In this document: in pieces, positions 1 to 7,874 of the stretch
How the letters are laid out: each line of letters opens with the position of its first letter
How positions within the stretch are numbered: the first letter of the stretch is position 1
Assembly (NCBI RefSeq): GCF_028867965.1
Contig: NZ_JAPQNT010000007.1
Coordinates: 143,022-207,021 of the forward strand
Source of the DNA: Flavobacterium sp. SUN046
GTDB taxonomy: Bacteria > Bacteroidota > Bacteroidia > Flavobacteriales > Flavobacteriaceae
DNA: 64,000 nt
Reading direction: 5' to 3'
The notes under the pieces: generated by a model
The model's input: the letters and a program-made list of their open reading frames with translations, nothing else
The model's database searches: none
Told to the model about the DNA's origin: nothing
Program-made: the position numbers and the translations under genes

Positions 1-2
1 CT

Positions 3-521
3 GATGTTTCCAATGAAATTTGTGATAAATTAATCCATCGTCATCCGCATATTTATGGCGATGTAGTGGTTGCCGACGAAGAAGAAGTAAAGCAAAACTG
101 GGAAAAACTAAAACTTAAAGAAGGAAAAAAATCAGTTTTAGAAGGCGTTCCCAAAAGTTTGCCAGCATTGGTAAAAGCTAGTAGAATTCAAGATAAAGTA
201 AAAGGAGTCGGATTTGATTGGGAAGAACCACATCAAGTTTGGGATAAAGTTCAAGAAGAATTACAAGAACTTCAAGTAGAAGTTGCCGCAGGTGATCAAG
301 ATCAAATTGAAGCCGAATTTGGAGATGTCTTATTTTCAATGATTAATTATGCAAGATTTCTAAAAGTCAATCCCGAAGATGCTTTGGAACGAACTAATAA
401 AAAATTCATCAAGCGTTTTCAATATCTAGAAAGTAAAGCTGGCCAACTCGGAAAACCTTTAATGGATATGACTTTGGCAGAAATGGACGTTTTTTGGAAT
501 GAAGCCAAGAAAATGCAATAA
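3..521 (+). CDS. mazG: MazG nucleoside triphosphate pyrophosphohydrolase, 5'-truncated by window edge
   Basis: The reading frame is open from base 3, so the gene is cut by the window start. It encodes the C-terminal part of MazG, which hydrolyses (d)NTPs to monophosphates and pyrophosphate in nucleotide-pool sanitation. The first visible residues contain RHPHIYGDV, the signature of the end of the first MazG domain, which shows that a GTG at base 66 is internal and not the start. The second MazG domain follows, with the metal-binding EExxE-like run (KVQEELQEL) and EFGDVLFSM. The C-terminal tail (NEAKKMQ) is typical. The permease gene starts 42 bp downstream and has its own promoter-like element. 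The family assignment is secure. Confidence 0.93.
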   Translation, partial: DVSNEICDKLIHRHPHIYGDVVVADEEEVKQNWEKLKLKEGKKSVLEGVPKSLPALVKASRIQDKVKGVGFDWEEPHQVWDKVQEELQELQVEVAAGDQDQIEAEFGDVLFSMINYARFLKVNPEDALERTNKKFIKRFQYLESKAGQLGKPLMDMTLAEMDVFWNEAKKMQ

Positions 522-532
522 TTTATTTTTAC

Positions 533-540
533 TATATTTG
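533..540 (+). promoter_or_regulatory. Bacteroidota -7 promoter element (TATATTTG) for the permease
   Basis: TATATTTG fits the Bacteroidota -7 consensus TAnnTTTG and lies 23 bp before the ATG at 564. No clear -33 TTTG is seen at the expected spacing. Confidence 0.5.
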
Positions 541-563
541 AGAATTAACTAACTACTTTTTTT

Positions 564-2015
564 ATGTCTGAAACAAAACACGAATTAAAACGCTCTTTAG
601 GTCTAATTGATGCCACCAGCTTAGTTGCTGGTTCCATGATTGGTTCAGGAATTTTTGTAGTAACCGTTTATATGGCGCGCGATTTAGGTTCGGCAGCTTG
701 GATTTTAGTTACGTGGTTAATAACTGGTTTATTGACTATGTCAGCAGCATTAAGCTACGGCGAGTTGGCAGGAATGATGCCTAATGCAGGTGGACAATAT
801 GTTTACATTCAACGTGCGTACGGAAAGTTAGTGTCATTTCTTTATGGCTGGACGGTTTTTACTGTAATTCAAACAGGTGTTATTGCTGCAGTTGCTGTAA
901 CTTTTGCCAATTATGCAGCCGTTTTTTTTCCGGTTTTAGAAAATAAAATTTTCACAATTGGAGATAGTTTTAGCTTTACAAACAGTCAAGTTCTGGCTAT
1001 GTTTAGTATTGTTTTACTGACTTATATAAATACCAAAGGCGTTAAAAATGGAAAAATTATTCAATTGATTTTTACATCTGCAAAATTAATTGCGCTTTTT
1101 GCTTTAATTATTTTCGGATTGTATATAGGTTTTCATACCAACACATTTCATGATAATTTTACTAATATGTGGGATGCAAGTAAAACAGTTTTTGATGAAA
1201 CTACTAAAACTGTAACCGTGACTAAAATATCTGGAGTTGCTCTGGTCGGAGCAATTGGAGCAACCATTATTAATTCATTATTTTCAAGTGATGCATGGAA
1301 TAACGTAACCTTTATTGCGGGTGAAATTAAAGATCCAAAAAAGAATATTCCGAGAAGTTTATTTCTAGGAACTTTGATAGTTACAATTATTTATATTTTG
1401 GCAAATGTTGCTTATTTAGCATTATTACCAATGAACGGAACTCCTGACGGTTCAGTTGTGCAACACGGAATCATGTTTGCCAGCCAAAATAGAGTAGGAG
1501 CAGCTGCGGCAAGTATGATTATGGGAAATATTGGTGTTTTTGTAATGGCTGGTTTAATTATGGTTTCAACTTTTGGATGTAATTCGGGATTAATTTTATC
1601 AGGCGGAAGATTATTTTATGCTATGGCTAAAGACGCATTGTTTTTTAAACAGGCTGGTGAATTGAACAGCCATGATGTTCCAGCAAAAGCATTATGGTTT
1701 CAGTGTCTTTGGGCTTGTGTATTATGTGTTTCTGGACGTTATGGTGATTTATTAACCTATGCTACTTTTGCCTCTTTACTCTTTTATATTTTAACGATTT
1801 ACGGAATTTTTATCTTAAGAAAAAAAGAACCAAATGCCGAGCGACCTTACAAAGCTTTTGGATATCCATTTGTCCCAATATTGTACATTATTATTACTAC
1901 TTTAATCTGTGTAACTTTGTTGATTTATCAAACAACAAGTACAGGTTTGGGATTGGTTATTGTTGGATTAGGAGTTCCTGTTTATTATTTGTTTTTAAAT
2001 AAGAAAGAAGAGTAA
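564..2015 (+). CDS. APC-family amino acid permease
   Basis: This is a 483-residue inner-membrane transporter with about 12 hydrophobic segments. The N-terminal segment carries the APC-superfamily signature GSMIGSGIFV, which forms the substrate-binding break in TM1. A second conserved stretch, SSDAWNNVTFIAGEIKDPKKN (TM6 and the following loop), is characteristic of the LAT/AdiC-like branch, so the substrate is probably an amino acid or an exchange pair. The exact substrate cannot be read from the sequence. It starts at ATG 564 behind a -7 element and ends at a strong bidirectional hairpin terminator shared with the convergent Crp/Fnr gene, so it is probably a single-gene unit. Confidence 0.88.
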   Translation: MSETKHELKRSLGLIDATSLVAGSMIGSGIFVVTVYMARDLGSAAWILVTWLITGLLTMSAALSYGELAGMMPNAGGQYVYIQRAYGKLVSFLYGWTVFTVIQTGVIAAVAVTFANYAAVFFPVLENKIFTIGDSFSFTNSQVLAMFSIVLLTYINTKGVKNGKIIQLIFTSAKLIALFALIIFGLYIGFHTNTFHDNFTNMWDASKTVFDETTKTVTVTKISGVALVGAIGATIINSLFSSDAWNNVTFIAGEIKDPKKNIPRSLFLGTLIVTIIYILANVAYLALLPMNGTPDGSVVQHGIMFASQNRVGAAAASMIMGNIGVFVMAGLIMVSTFGCNSGLILSGGRLFYAMAKDALFFKQAGELNSHDVPAKALWFQCLWACVLCVSGRYGDLLTYATFASLLFYILTIYGIFILRKKEPNAERPYKAFGYPFVPILYIIITTLICVTLLIYQTTSTGLGLVIVGLGVPVYYLFLNKKEE

Positions 2016-2054
2016 AAAAAGAATGGCTGAATAATTTATTCAGCCATTCTTTTT
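2016..2054. terminator. Bidirectional hairpin terminator between permease and Crp/Fnr gene
   Basis: Perfect 18-bp arms at 2016-2033 and 2037-2054 surround a 3-nt loop. A-runs and T-runs on both sides make it work in both directions. It overlaps the last codons of the convergent Crp/Fnr gene. Confidence 0.85.
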
Positions 2055-2716
2055 AATTTATTTCGGTCAATGAGTGCTATTTTTTTTCCAATCAAATCGA
2101 TTAAACCGCTTTTTTTTAATTCGGATAATAATCTAATGCAACTTTCGGTAGCTGTTCCAATCATTCCAGCAAGTTCTTCACGAGACAATTGAATGTGAAG
2201 TGTACCGTCATCATTTTTACCGAAAGTAGCTTCCAAATATAAAAGTGTTTCTGCTAATCGTTCTTTAACACTTTTTTGAGCCATCGAAACCATGTGATCG
2301 TCTGCATCTTTTAAATCTCCGCAAATGGTTTTCATGACGTTCATCGAAAACTGATTGTTCTCATTGAAGAATCCCATTATTTCACTTTTCGGAATAAAAC
2401 ATACTTCCATGTCTTCAAGAGCTACAGCACTTAAATTCGTTAGTTCGTCACTTATCATGGAGCGTTGTCCCAGTAATTCGCCTGGTTTTAACAATTTCAC
2501 AATTTGGTCTTTTCCGTTGGCACTCAATTTTGAAAGTTTGCATACTCCATCTTTTATACAAAAAATGCCATTAACGCTTTCTCCTTCTTCAAAGATAGGT
2601 TCGCCTTTTTTTATAGTGTAAGACGTTTTGCAATCTGCCATTCTCAAAAGTTCTTCTTTATTCAAGGCTTTCAAAGAACTAAATTGTCTAACTATGCATT
2701 GTTCACATTTGCCCAT
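2036..2716 (-). CDS. Crp/Fnr-family transcriptional regulator, probable oxygen/redox regulator of the cco island
   Basis: The protein has 226 residues. A cyclic-nucleotide-binding-like beta-barrel (about 30-120, with GEPIFEEGE and KLLKPGELLG) is followed by a dimerisation helix and a C-terminal helix-turn-helix (about 175-205). The N-terminus has a Cys pair (C4, C7) positioned like part of the FNR iron-sulfur motif, but the third FNR N-terminal Cys is not at the usual place. Other cysteines are at 29, 53 and 59. The recognition helix has E191-x-x-I194-R195, compared with ExxSR in FNR. The gene is divergent from ccoI. A palindrome ATGAC-N4-ATCAT lies between them, and copies also precede ccoS and hemN. 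An Fnr-type sensor of low oxygen is inferred, but an iron-sulfur cluster is not proven. Confidence 0.9.
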   Translation of the reverse strand: MGKCEQCIVRQFSSLKALNKEELLRMADCKTSYTIKKGEPIFEEGESVNGIFCIKDGVCKLSKLSANGKDQIVKLLKPGELLGQRSMISDELTNLSAVALEDMEVCFIPKSEIMGFFNENNQFSMNVMKTICGDLKDADDHMVSMAQKSVKERLAETLLYLEATFGKNDDGTLHIQLSREELAGMIGTATESCIRLLSELKKSGLIDLIGKKIALIDRNKLKRMAE

Positions 2717-2740
2717 AATGCTTTTTGTTTAATGGTCTAA

Positions 2741-2748
2741 CAAAGGTA
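2741..2748 (-). promoter_or_regulatory. -7 promoter element (TACCTTTG) of the Crp/Fnr gene
   Basis: Read on the minus strand, the sequence is TACCTTTG, a match to TAnnTTTG, 25 bp upstream of the ATG at 2716. The palindrome at 2757-2772 covers the place where the -33 element should lie, which suggests autorepression. Confidence 0.55.
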
Positions 2749-2756
2749 TCAAATAG

Positions 2757-2772
2757 TATGACAATTATCATA
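2757..2772. promoter_or_regulatory. Fnr-like operator (TATGACAATTATCATA) between crp/fnr and ccoI
   Basis: This is a 16-bp near-perfect palindrome with a single mismatched pair. Its centre (2764.5) is 29.5 bp upstream of an AACCTTTG element that serves ccoI, the same geometry as at ccoS and hemN. On the other strand it overlaps the promoter of the regulator gene. Confidence 0.72.
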
Positions 2773-2793
2773 TTTTAAATTTAAGATTTGTTC

Positions 2794-2801
2794 AACCTTT
2801 G
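2794..2801 (+). promoter_or_regulatory. Candidate -7 element (AACCTTTG) of ccoI
   Basis: One mismatch to TAnnTTTG. It begins 29.5 bp after the centre of the operator palindrome, as at ccoS and hemN. A degenerate core promoter fits dependence on an activator. Confidence 0.45.
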
Positions 2802-2825
2802 TTGTAGGTATAATTGAGCAAATTT

Positions 2826-5201
2826 ATGGACACAACAAATTGTTTCCATTGTGGTAATGAAATCATAAAAAAAGAAGAAATTCTATTTGAAGACAAAAGT
2901 TTCTGTTGTAACGGTTGCAAAACAGTTTACGAAATTTTCAGCGTCAATGATATGTCTTGTTATTATGATTTTCAGTCATCTCCGGGTGCAACTCCACTGG
3001 ATATTAAAGGAAAATATGACTTTTTAGTCAATGAAAACATTGTAACAAAACTTCTGGAATTCCAAGAGGATTCAACACATATTGTTTCTCTTTACATTCC
3101 GCATATACACTGTAGTTCGTGTATTTGGATTTTGGAAAATTTACAAAAACTTCAAGCGGGAATAAACACTTCTCAAGTAAATTTTCCTGAAAAGAAAGTC
3201 AGAATTACATACAATCCCGAAAAAACTTCTCTTAAACAAATTGTGGAACTACTTTGTTCCATTGGTTACGAGCCCTACATCAGTTTAGATAATTTTGATG
3301 AAGGCAAAAAACCAGTCGATAGAAGTTTGGTTTACAAATTAGGAGTAGCCTTTTTCTGTTTCGGAAATATCATGTTGCTTTCGTTTCCCGAATATTTTGA
3401 AGTCAACGAATTTTGGATCAACCAATACCGCGGATTTTTGCGTTGGTTGATTTTTGCCATTTCATTGCCTTCGTTTTTATATTCAGCAAGTGGTTACTAT
3501 GTTGCAGCATGGAGAAGTATTAAAGCTAAAATGTTGAATATTGAAATTCCGATTGCATTAGGAATTATCGTGATGTTTGTTAGAAGCACCGTCGATATCA
3601 TTTTTGACTACGGACAAGGCTTTTTCGACAGCATGTGCGGCTTGATTTTCTTCATGTTATTAGGAAAATTATTTCAACAAAAGACTTACAGTTTCTTATC
3701 GTTTGAACGTGATTACAAATCCTATTTTCCTATTGCAATTACAAAGATTTTATCCGATGGAAGTGAAATTCCGATACAGGTTTATGACATTGTAAAAGGC
3801 GATCGATTGTTAATTAGAAACCAAGAATTAATTCCAGTTGATGGAATTTTAATTTCAAATAAAGCTTCAATAGATTACAGTTTTGTTACAGGAGAAGCCG
3901 TTCCAATTGAAAAAAAATCAGGTGATAAAATTTTTGCTGGCGGAAAACAACTCGGAAAAGTTATCGAAATGGAAGTCTTGTTTTCGGTTTCAAACAGCTA
4001 TCTAACCCAACTTTGGAGCAATGATGTGTTTCAGAAAAAAGTTGATATCAAACACAAAACCATCACCGATAAAATCAGTCGTTATTTTACACCTGCTTTG
4101 TTAGGATTGGCTTTAGTTTCTTTTTTATACTGGATTTTCATAAGTGTTGATACTGCTTTTAATGTTTTTACTGCGATACTTATTGTGGCTTGTCCGTGTG
4201 CTTTAGCATTGACCGCACCATTCACCCAAGGCAACATATTGCGCATCATGGGAAATCGGAAACTATATCTTAAAAATGCGACCGTAATTGAGCAAATGGC
4301 AAAAGTAGATACAATTGTTTTTGATAAAACAGGAACAATTACTACCAATAAAAAAACGGCTATAACTTATGAAGGTGAACCATTAAACGATTCTGAATTA
4401 CTATTATTATTTAATACTTTAAGAGGTTCAAACCATCCTTTAAGTAGAAGATTGTATGATTTTATTCCAAATCAAGAAAAAAAAGAGCCTTTAAATTTTG
4501 AAGAAATAATTGGTAAAGGAATTTATGCAAAATTTGAATTTGGAACAATAAAACTAGGTTCTTCACAATTTTTGCAACACATGAGTGAAAATACGCATAA
4601 GAAAACCAAAGTTCATGTTGAGATAAATGGAATTTACAAAGGAAGCTATATTTTCAACAATCAGTATAGAGAAGGTTTGGAAGTACTGTTTGAAAAACTA
4701 TCTAAAACCTATAATCTAGTGGTGCTTTCTGGTGATAATGATGGCGAGCGACCTATTCTTGAAAAAATGGTACCTCATGCAACCACTTTAGTATTCAATC
4801 AAACACCCGAACAGAAATTAGATTATATTGAAAACCTTCAAAAGCAAGGCAAAAACGTAATGATGGTAGGTGACGGACTGAATGATGCTGGTGCTTTAGC
4901 ACAAAGCAACATCGGAATTTCAATTTCTGAAAACGTAAATGTCTTTTCACCAGCTTGTGACGGAATATTAGATGCGTCACAATTTCAGAAGATTGCTTTT
5001 TTCATGCGCTATTCTAAAGATGCCATGAACACTATTTTCATGAGTTTTACACTTTCATTATTATATAATATAGTTGGTTTGAGCTTTGCCGTTTCTGGAA
5101 ATTTGCTTCCAATTGTAGCGGCAATCATAATGCCTTTGAGCACCATAACTATTGTGAGTTTTGTGACTGTAATGAGCACTATTTATGCAACAAAGAAATA
5201 G
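2826..5201 (+). CDS. ccoI: CcoI/FixI-type copper-translocating P1B-ATPase
   Basis: This membrane ATPase supplies copper for assembly of cbb3 cytochrome oxidase. N-terminal cysteine motifs (CFHCG and CCNGC) precede a heavy-metal-associated domain with HCSSC. Next come TM helices, the actuator TGE (FVTGEAVP), the metal-binding CPC in the membrane (about residue 456), the phosphorylation motif DKTGT, the SNHPLS nucleotide-binding motif and the hinge GDGLNDAG. I chose ATG 2826 over an in-frame TTG at 2814, because the TTG would only add MSKF. The -7-like AACCTTTG at 2794-2801 leaves a short leader. Two more hydrophobic helices end the protein. The gene is followed by ccoS and the oxidase genes, which supports CcoI rather than a general copper exporter. 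Confidence 0.93.
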   Translation: MDTTNCFHCGNEIIKKEEILFEDKSFCCNGCKTVYEIFSVNDMSCYYDFQSSPGATPLDIKGKYDFLVNENIVTKLLEFQEDSTHIVSLYIPHIHCSSCIWILENLQKLQAGINTSQVNFPEKKVRITYNPEKTSLKQIVELLCSIGYEPYISLDNFDEGKKPVDRSLVYKLGVAFFCFGNIMLLSFPEYFEVNEFWINQYRGFLRWLIFAISLPSFLYSASGYYVAAWRSIKAKMLNIEIPIALGIIVMFVRSTVDIIFDYGQGFFDSMCGLIFFMLLGKLFQQKTYSFLSFERDYKSYFPIAITKILSDGSEIPIQVYDIVKGDRLLIRNQELIPVDGILISNKASIDYSFVTGEAVPIEKKSGDKIFAGGKQLGKVIEMEVLFSVSNSYLTQLWSNDVFQKKVDIKHKTITDKISRYFTPALLGLALVSFLYWIFISVDTAFNVFTAILIVACPCALALTAPFTQGNILRIMGNRKLYLKNATVIEQMAKVDTIVFDKTGTITTNKKTAITYEGEPLNDSELLLLFNTLRGSNHPLSRRLYDFIPNQEKKEPLNFEEIIGKGIYAKFEFGTIKLGSSQFLQHMSENTHKKTKVHVEINGIYKGSYIFNNQYREGLEVLFEKLSKTYNLVVLSGDNDGERPILEKMVPHATTLVFNQTPEQKLDYIENLQKQGKNVMMVGDGLNDAGALAQSNIGISISENVNVFSPACDGILDASQFQKIAFFMRYSKDAMNTIFMSFTLSLLYNIVGLSFAVSGNLLPIVAAIIMPLSTITIVSFVTVMSTIYATKK

Positions 5202-5244
5202 AAATATGTAACTTTTAAAAAGATTTTTCAATTCAAAATTCAAG

Positions 5245-5260
5245 TATGATAAATATCATA
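5245..5260. promoter_or_regulatory. Fnr-like operator (TATGATAAATATCATA) upstream of ccoS-ccoNOQP
   Basis: The palindrome has perfect 6-bp outer arms (TATGAT and ATCATA). Its centre (5252.5) is 29.5 bp before the -7 element TAACTTTG at 5282-5289. The inferred position near -41 to -43 is that of a class II Crp/Fnr activator. Confidence 0.75.
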
Positions 5261-5281
5261 TTTTATCAAAAGTAGCAGCAG

Positions 5282-5289
5282 TAACTTTG
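5282..5289 (+). promoter_or_regulatory. -7 promoter element (TAACTTTG) of ccoS
   Basis: Exact TAnnTTTG match, 17 bp upstream of the ccoS ATG, with the Fnr-like palindrome at activator spacing upstream and no -33 TTTG. This is the likely promoter of the whole cco operon. Confidence 0.65.
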
Positions 5290-5306
5290 TTAACACAAAT
5301 TAAGGT

Positions 5307-5501
5307 ATGAGTGTCATTTATTTATTAATCTCCATCAGTATAGTGGTTGCCGTTGCATTTTTATACGCTTTTATAAGAGCGGTTAAAAGCGGGCAGTACG
5401 ACGACGATTATACTCCATCCGTCAGAATGCTTTTTGACGATGAATTAATAACAAAACCCAAAACAATTACAAACAAAAAAGAAGAACAAAAACCAATTTA
5501 A
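5307..5501 (+). CDS. ccoS: CcoS, cbb3 oxidase maturation protein
   Basis: A 64-residue protein with a single N-terminal TM helix (about 4-25), followed by the family motif AVKSGQYDDDYTP. CcoS is needed for cofactor insertion into the cbb3 oxidase. Length and motif fit the family. It is the first gene of the oxidase operon and ends 2 bp before ccoNO, so the two are almost certainly cotranscribed. A -7 element and an Fnr-like palindrome lie directly upstream. Confidence 0.93.
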   Translation: MSVIYLLISISIVVAVAFLYAFIRAVKSGQYDDDYTPSVRMLFDDELITKPKTITNKKEEQKPI

Positions 5502-5503
5502 TT

Positions 5504-7684
5504 ATGGAAATGCAACAATTTTATTACGACAACAAAATTGTAAAGAAATTTCTCTACGCCAGTATCGTTTTCGGTGTAGTAGGGATGCTAGTTGGGCTTA
5601 TTTTAGCCGTACTGTTTCTTTTCCCAAACTTAACTCACGGAGTATCGTTTTTAAGTTTCGGACGATTGAGACCTTTACATACCAATGCAGTTATTTTTGC
5701 TTTTGTAGGTAACGCCATGTTTGCTGGAATTTACTATTCATTACAACGTTTATTGAAAGCAAGATTATTCAGTGATTTTTTAAGTAATCTTCACTTTTGG
5801 GGATGGCAATTAATCATTGTTGCTGCGGCTATTTCGTTGCCTTTAGGATATACAAGTTCTAAAGAATATGCCGAATTAGAATGGCCAATTGATATTGCTA
5901 TTGCTTTAATTTGGGTAGTATTTGGTATCAACATGATTGGAACTATCTTAAAAAGAAGAGAACGCCATCTTTATGTAGCCATTTGGTTTTATATAGCCAC
6001 ATTCGTTACAGTTGCTGTGCTTCATATTTTTAATAGTTTGGAATTACCTGTATCAGCAATGAAATCATATTCTGTTTATGCAGGAGTTCAAGATGCTCTA
6101 GTACAATGGTGGTACGGACACAATGCCGTTGCATTTTTCCTTACAACGCCTTTCCTCGGATTGATGTATTACTTCGTTCCAAAAGCAGCTAATCGTCCGG
6201 TATATTCTTATAGACTATCCATTATTCACTTTTGGTCGTTAATCTTCTTATACATTTGGGCTGGACCTCATCATTTGTTGTATTCTGCGCTTCCAGAATG
6301 GGCACAAAATCTTGGTGTTGTTTTCTCAATTATGTTGATTGCACCCTCTTGGGGTGGTATGATTAATGGATTGTTAACACTTCGTGGTGTTTGGGATAAA
6401 GTAAGAGAAGAGCCTGTATTGAAATTCTTCGTTGTAGCTATTACAGGTTATGGAATGGCAACATTTGAAGGACCAATGTTATCTCTTAAAAATGTAAATG
6501 CTATTGCGCACTTTACCGATTGGATTATTGCTCACGTTCACGTTGGCGCTTTAGCTTGGAACGGATTTATGTGTTTTGGTATTATTTATTGGGTAATTCC
6601 TAGAATGACTAAAACGCAATTGTTCTCTAAAAAACTAGCCAATTTCCATTTCTGGATTGGTACTTTAGGGATTATTATGTACGCACTTCCAATGTATGTT
6701 GCTGGATTTACTCAAGCTTCTATGTGGAAACAATTCAAACCAGACGGAACATTACAATATGGTAACTTTCTTGAAACAGTAACTCAAATTATGCCAATGT
6801 ATTGGATGAGAGCTATTGGCGGAACTTTATACTTAACAGGAATTCTTGTATTAGTTTACAATATTATTAAAACAGTAAAACAAGGTTCACCTGTTGAAGA
6901 TGAATTAGCAGAAGCACCAGCTTTGCAAAAAATAACAGCAGGTAGATTAAAAGGTGAAAAATGGCACGGTTGGTTAGAAAGAAGACCAATTCAATTGACA
7001 TTATTGGCTACAGTTGCTATTTTAATTGGCGGTATTATTCAAATTGTACCAACCATTATGGTGAAATCCAATATTCCAACTATTGCCTCAGTAAAACCTT
7101 ATACACCACTTGAATTAGAAGGTCGTGATTTATACATTCGGGAAGGTTGTGTGGGATGTCACTCTCAAATGATTCGCCCGTTTCGTTCCGAAGTAGCTCG
7201 TTATGGAGATTATTCTAAAGCGGGTGAATTTGTTTATGACCATCCATTCTTATGGGGTTCTAAACGAACTGGTCCCGATTTGCAACGAGAAGGTGGAAAA
7301 TACAATGACAACTGGCATTTCAACCACATGTGGGATCCAAGAAGTACTTCGCCAGGTTCAATTATGCCAGCCTATACTTGGTTGTATGATAACAAAGCGA
7401 TGGATTATTCTTTGACACAAACCAAAATGCAAGCAATGCGAACTTTAGGAGTTCCTTATACCGATGCTGACATTGCCAATGCTAAAACCGCTGTTCAAAC
7501 ACAAGCTGCTTCTATTGAGAAAAACTTAACAAACGATCCAGATTTTGTAAAATCGTATGAAGACAGCAAGAAAAAAGCAGCAGCTAAAGGTGAAGCTTTC
7601 GTGCAAATGAAAGATAGAGAAATTGTAGCCATGATTGCTTATTTGCAAAGATTGGGAACCGATATTAAAGTAAAAAAACACTAG
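5504..7684 (+). CDS. ccoN: Fused cbb3 cytochrome c oxidase subunit I/II (CcoN-CcoO)
   Basis: A 726-residue fusion. The N-terminal part (about 1-480) is the 12-TM heme-copper subunit CcoN, with conserved histidines such as LHTNAV, WYGHNAVAF, GPHHLLYSALPEW and IIAHVHVGA. A TM linker near 495-515 leads into the CcoO domain, with the heme c motif C549-VGC-H553 followed by SQMIRPF and the distal region GSIMPAYTWL that includes the Met ligand. It reduces O2 with high affinity and conserves energy. In Proteobacteria the two parts are separate genes, while the fusion is usual in Bacteroidota. ATG 5504 follows ccoS by 2 bp, and ccoQ follows 2 bp later. Confidence 0.96.
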   Translation: MEMQQFYYDNKIVKKFLYASIVFGVVGMLVGLILAVLFLFPNLTHGVSFLSFGRLRPLHTNAVIFAFVGNAMFAGIYYSLQRLLKARLFSDFLSNLHFWGWQLIIVAAAISLPLGYTSSKEYAELEWPIDIAIALIWVVFGINMIGTILKRRERHLYVAIWFYIATFVTVAVLHIFNSLELPVSAMKSYSVYAGVQDALVQWWYGHNAVAFFLTTPFLGLMYYFVPKAANRPVYSYRLSIIHFWSLIFLYIWAGPHHLLYSALPEWAQNLGVVFSIMLIAPSWGGMINGLLTLRGVWDKVREEPVLKFFVVAITGYGMATFEGPMLSLKNVNAIAHFTDWIIAHVHVGALAWNGFMCFGIIYWVIPRMTKTQLFSKKLANFHFWIGTLGIIMYALPMYVAGFTQASMWKQFKPDGTLQYGNFLETVTQIMPMYWMRAIGGTLYLTGILVLVYNIIKTVKQGSPVEDELAEAPALQKITAGRLKGEKWHGWLERRPIQLTLLATVAILIGGIIQIVPTIMVKSNIPTIASVKPYTPLELEGRDLYIREGCVGCHSQMIRPFRSEVARYGDYSKAGEFVYDHPFLWGSKRTGPDLQREGGKYNDNWHFNHMWDPRSTSPGSIMPAYTWLYDNKAMDYSLTQTKMQAMRTLGVPYTDADIANAKTAVQTQAASIEKNLTNDPDFVKSYEDSKKKAAAKGEAFVQMKDREIVAMIAYLQRLGTDIKVKKH

Positions 7685-7686
7685 TT

Positions 7687-7851
7687 ATGTTAAAGTTTGT
7701 ACAACAAAGTATGGAGACAATAGATGGTGTAGCTATTTATCCAATTATATCATTGCTAATCTGTTTCAGTTTTTTTGTAGGTCTTTTTGTTTGGGTTTTT
7801 TCCTATAACAAAGACAAAATCAAAGAATTAAGCGAGTTACCAATAAAATAA
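7687..7851 (+). CDS. ccoQ: CcoQ/FixQ-like small cbb3 oxidase subunit
   Basis: A 54-residue frame starting at ATG 7687, 2 bp after the ccoNO stop. It has one TM helix (about 20-41, IISLLICFSFFVGLFVW) followed by the charged tail YNKDKIKELSELP. This size, topology and position between ccoNO and ccoP are those of CcoQ, a small subunit that stabilises the oxidase. Sequence conservation in the family is weak, so the call rests mainly on topology and synteny. Confidence 0.8.
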   Translation: MLKFVQQSMETIDGVAIYPIISLLICFSFFVGLFVWVFSYNKDKIKELSELPIK

Positions 7852-7874
7852 TAATCATCATAAAGATTCATGAT

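Noticed and set aside
66..68. GTG as start of mazG
   Set aside because: The frame is open to the window edge and the upstream residues RHPHIYGDV belong to MazG, so the gene is truncated.
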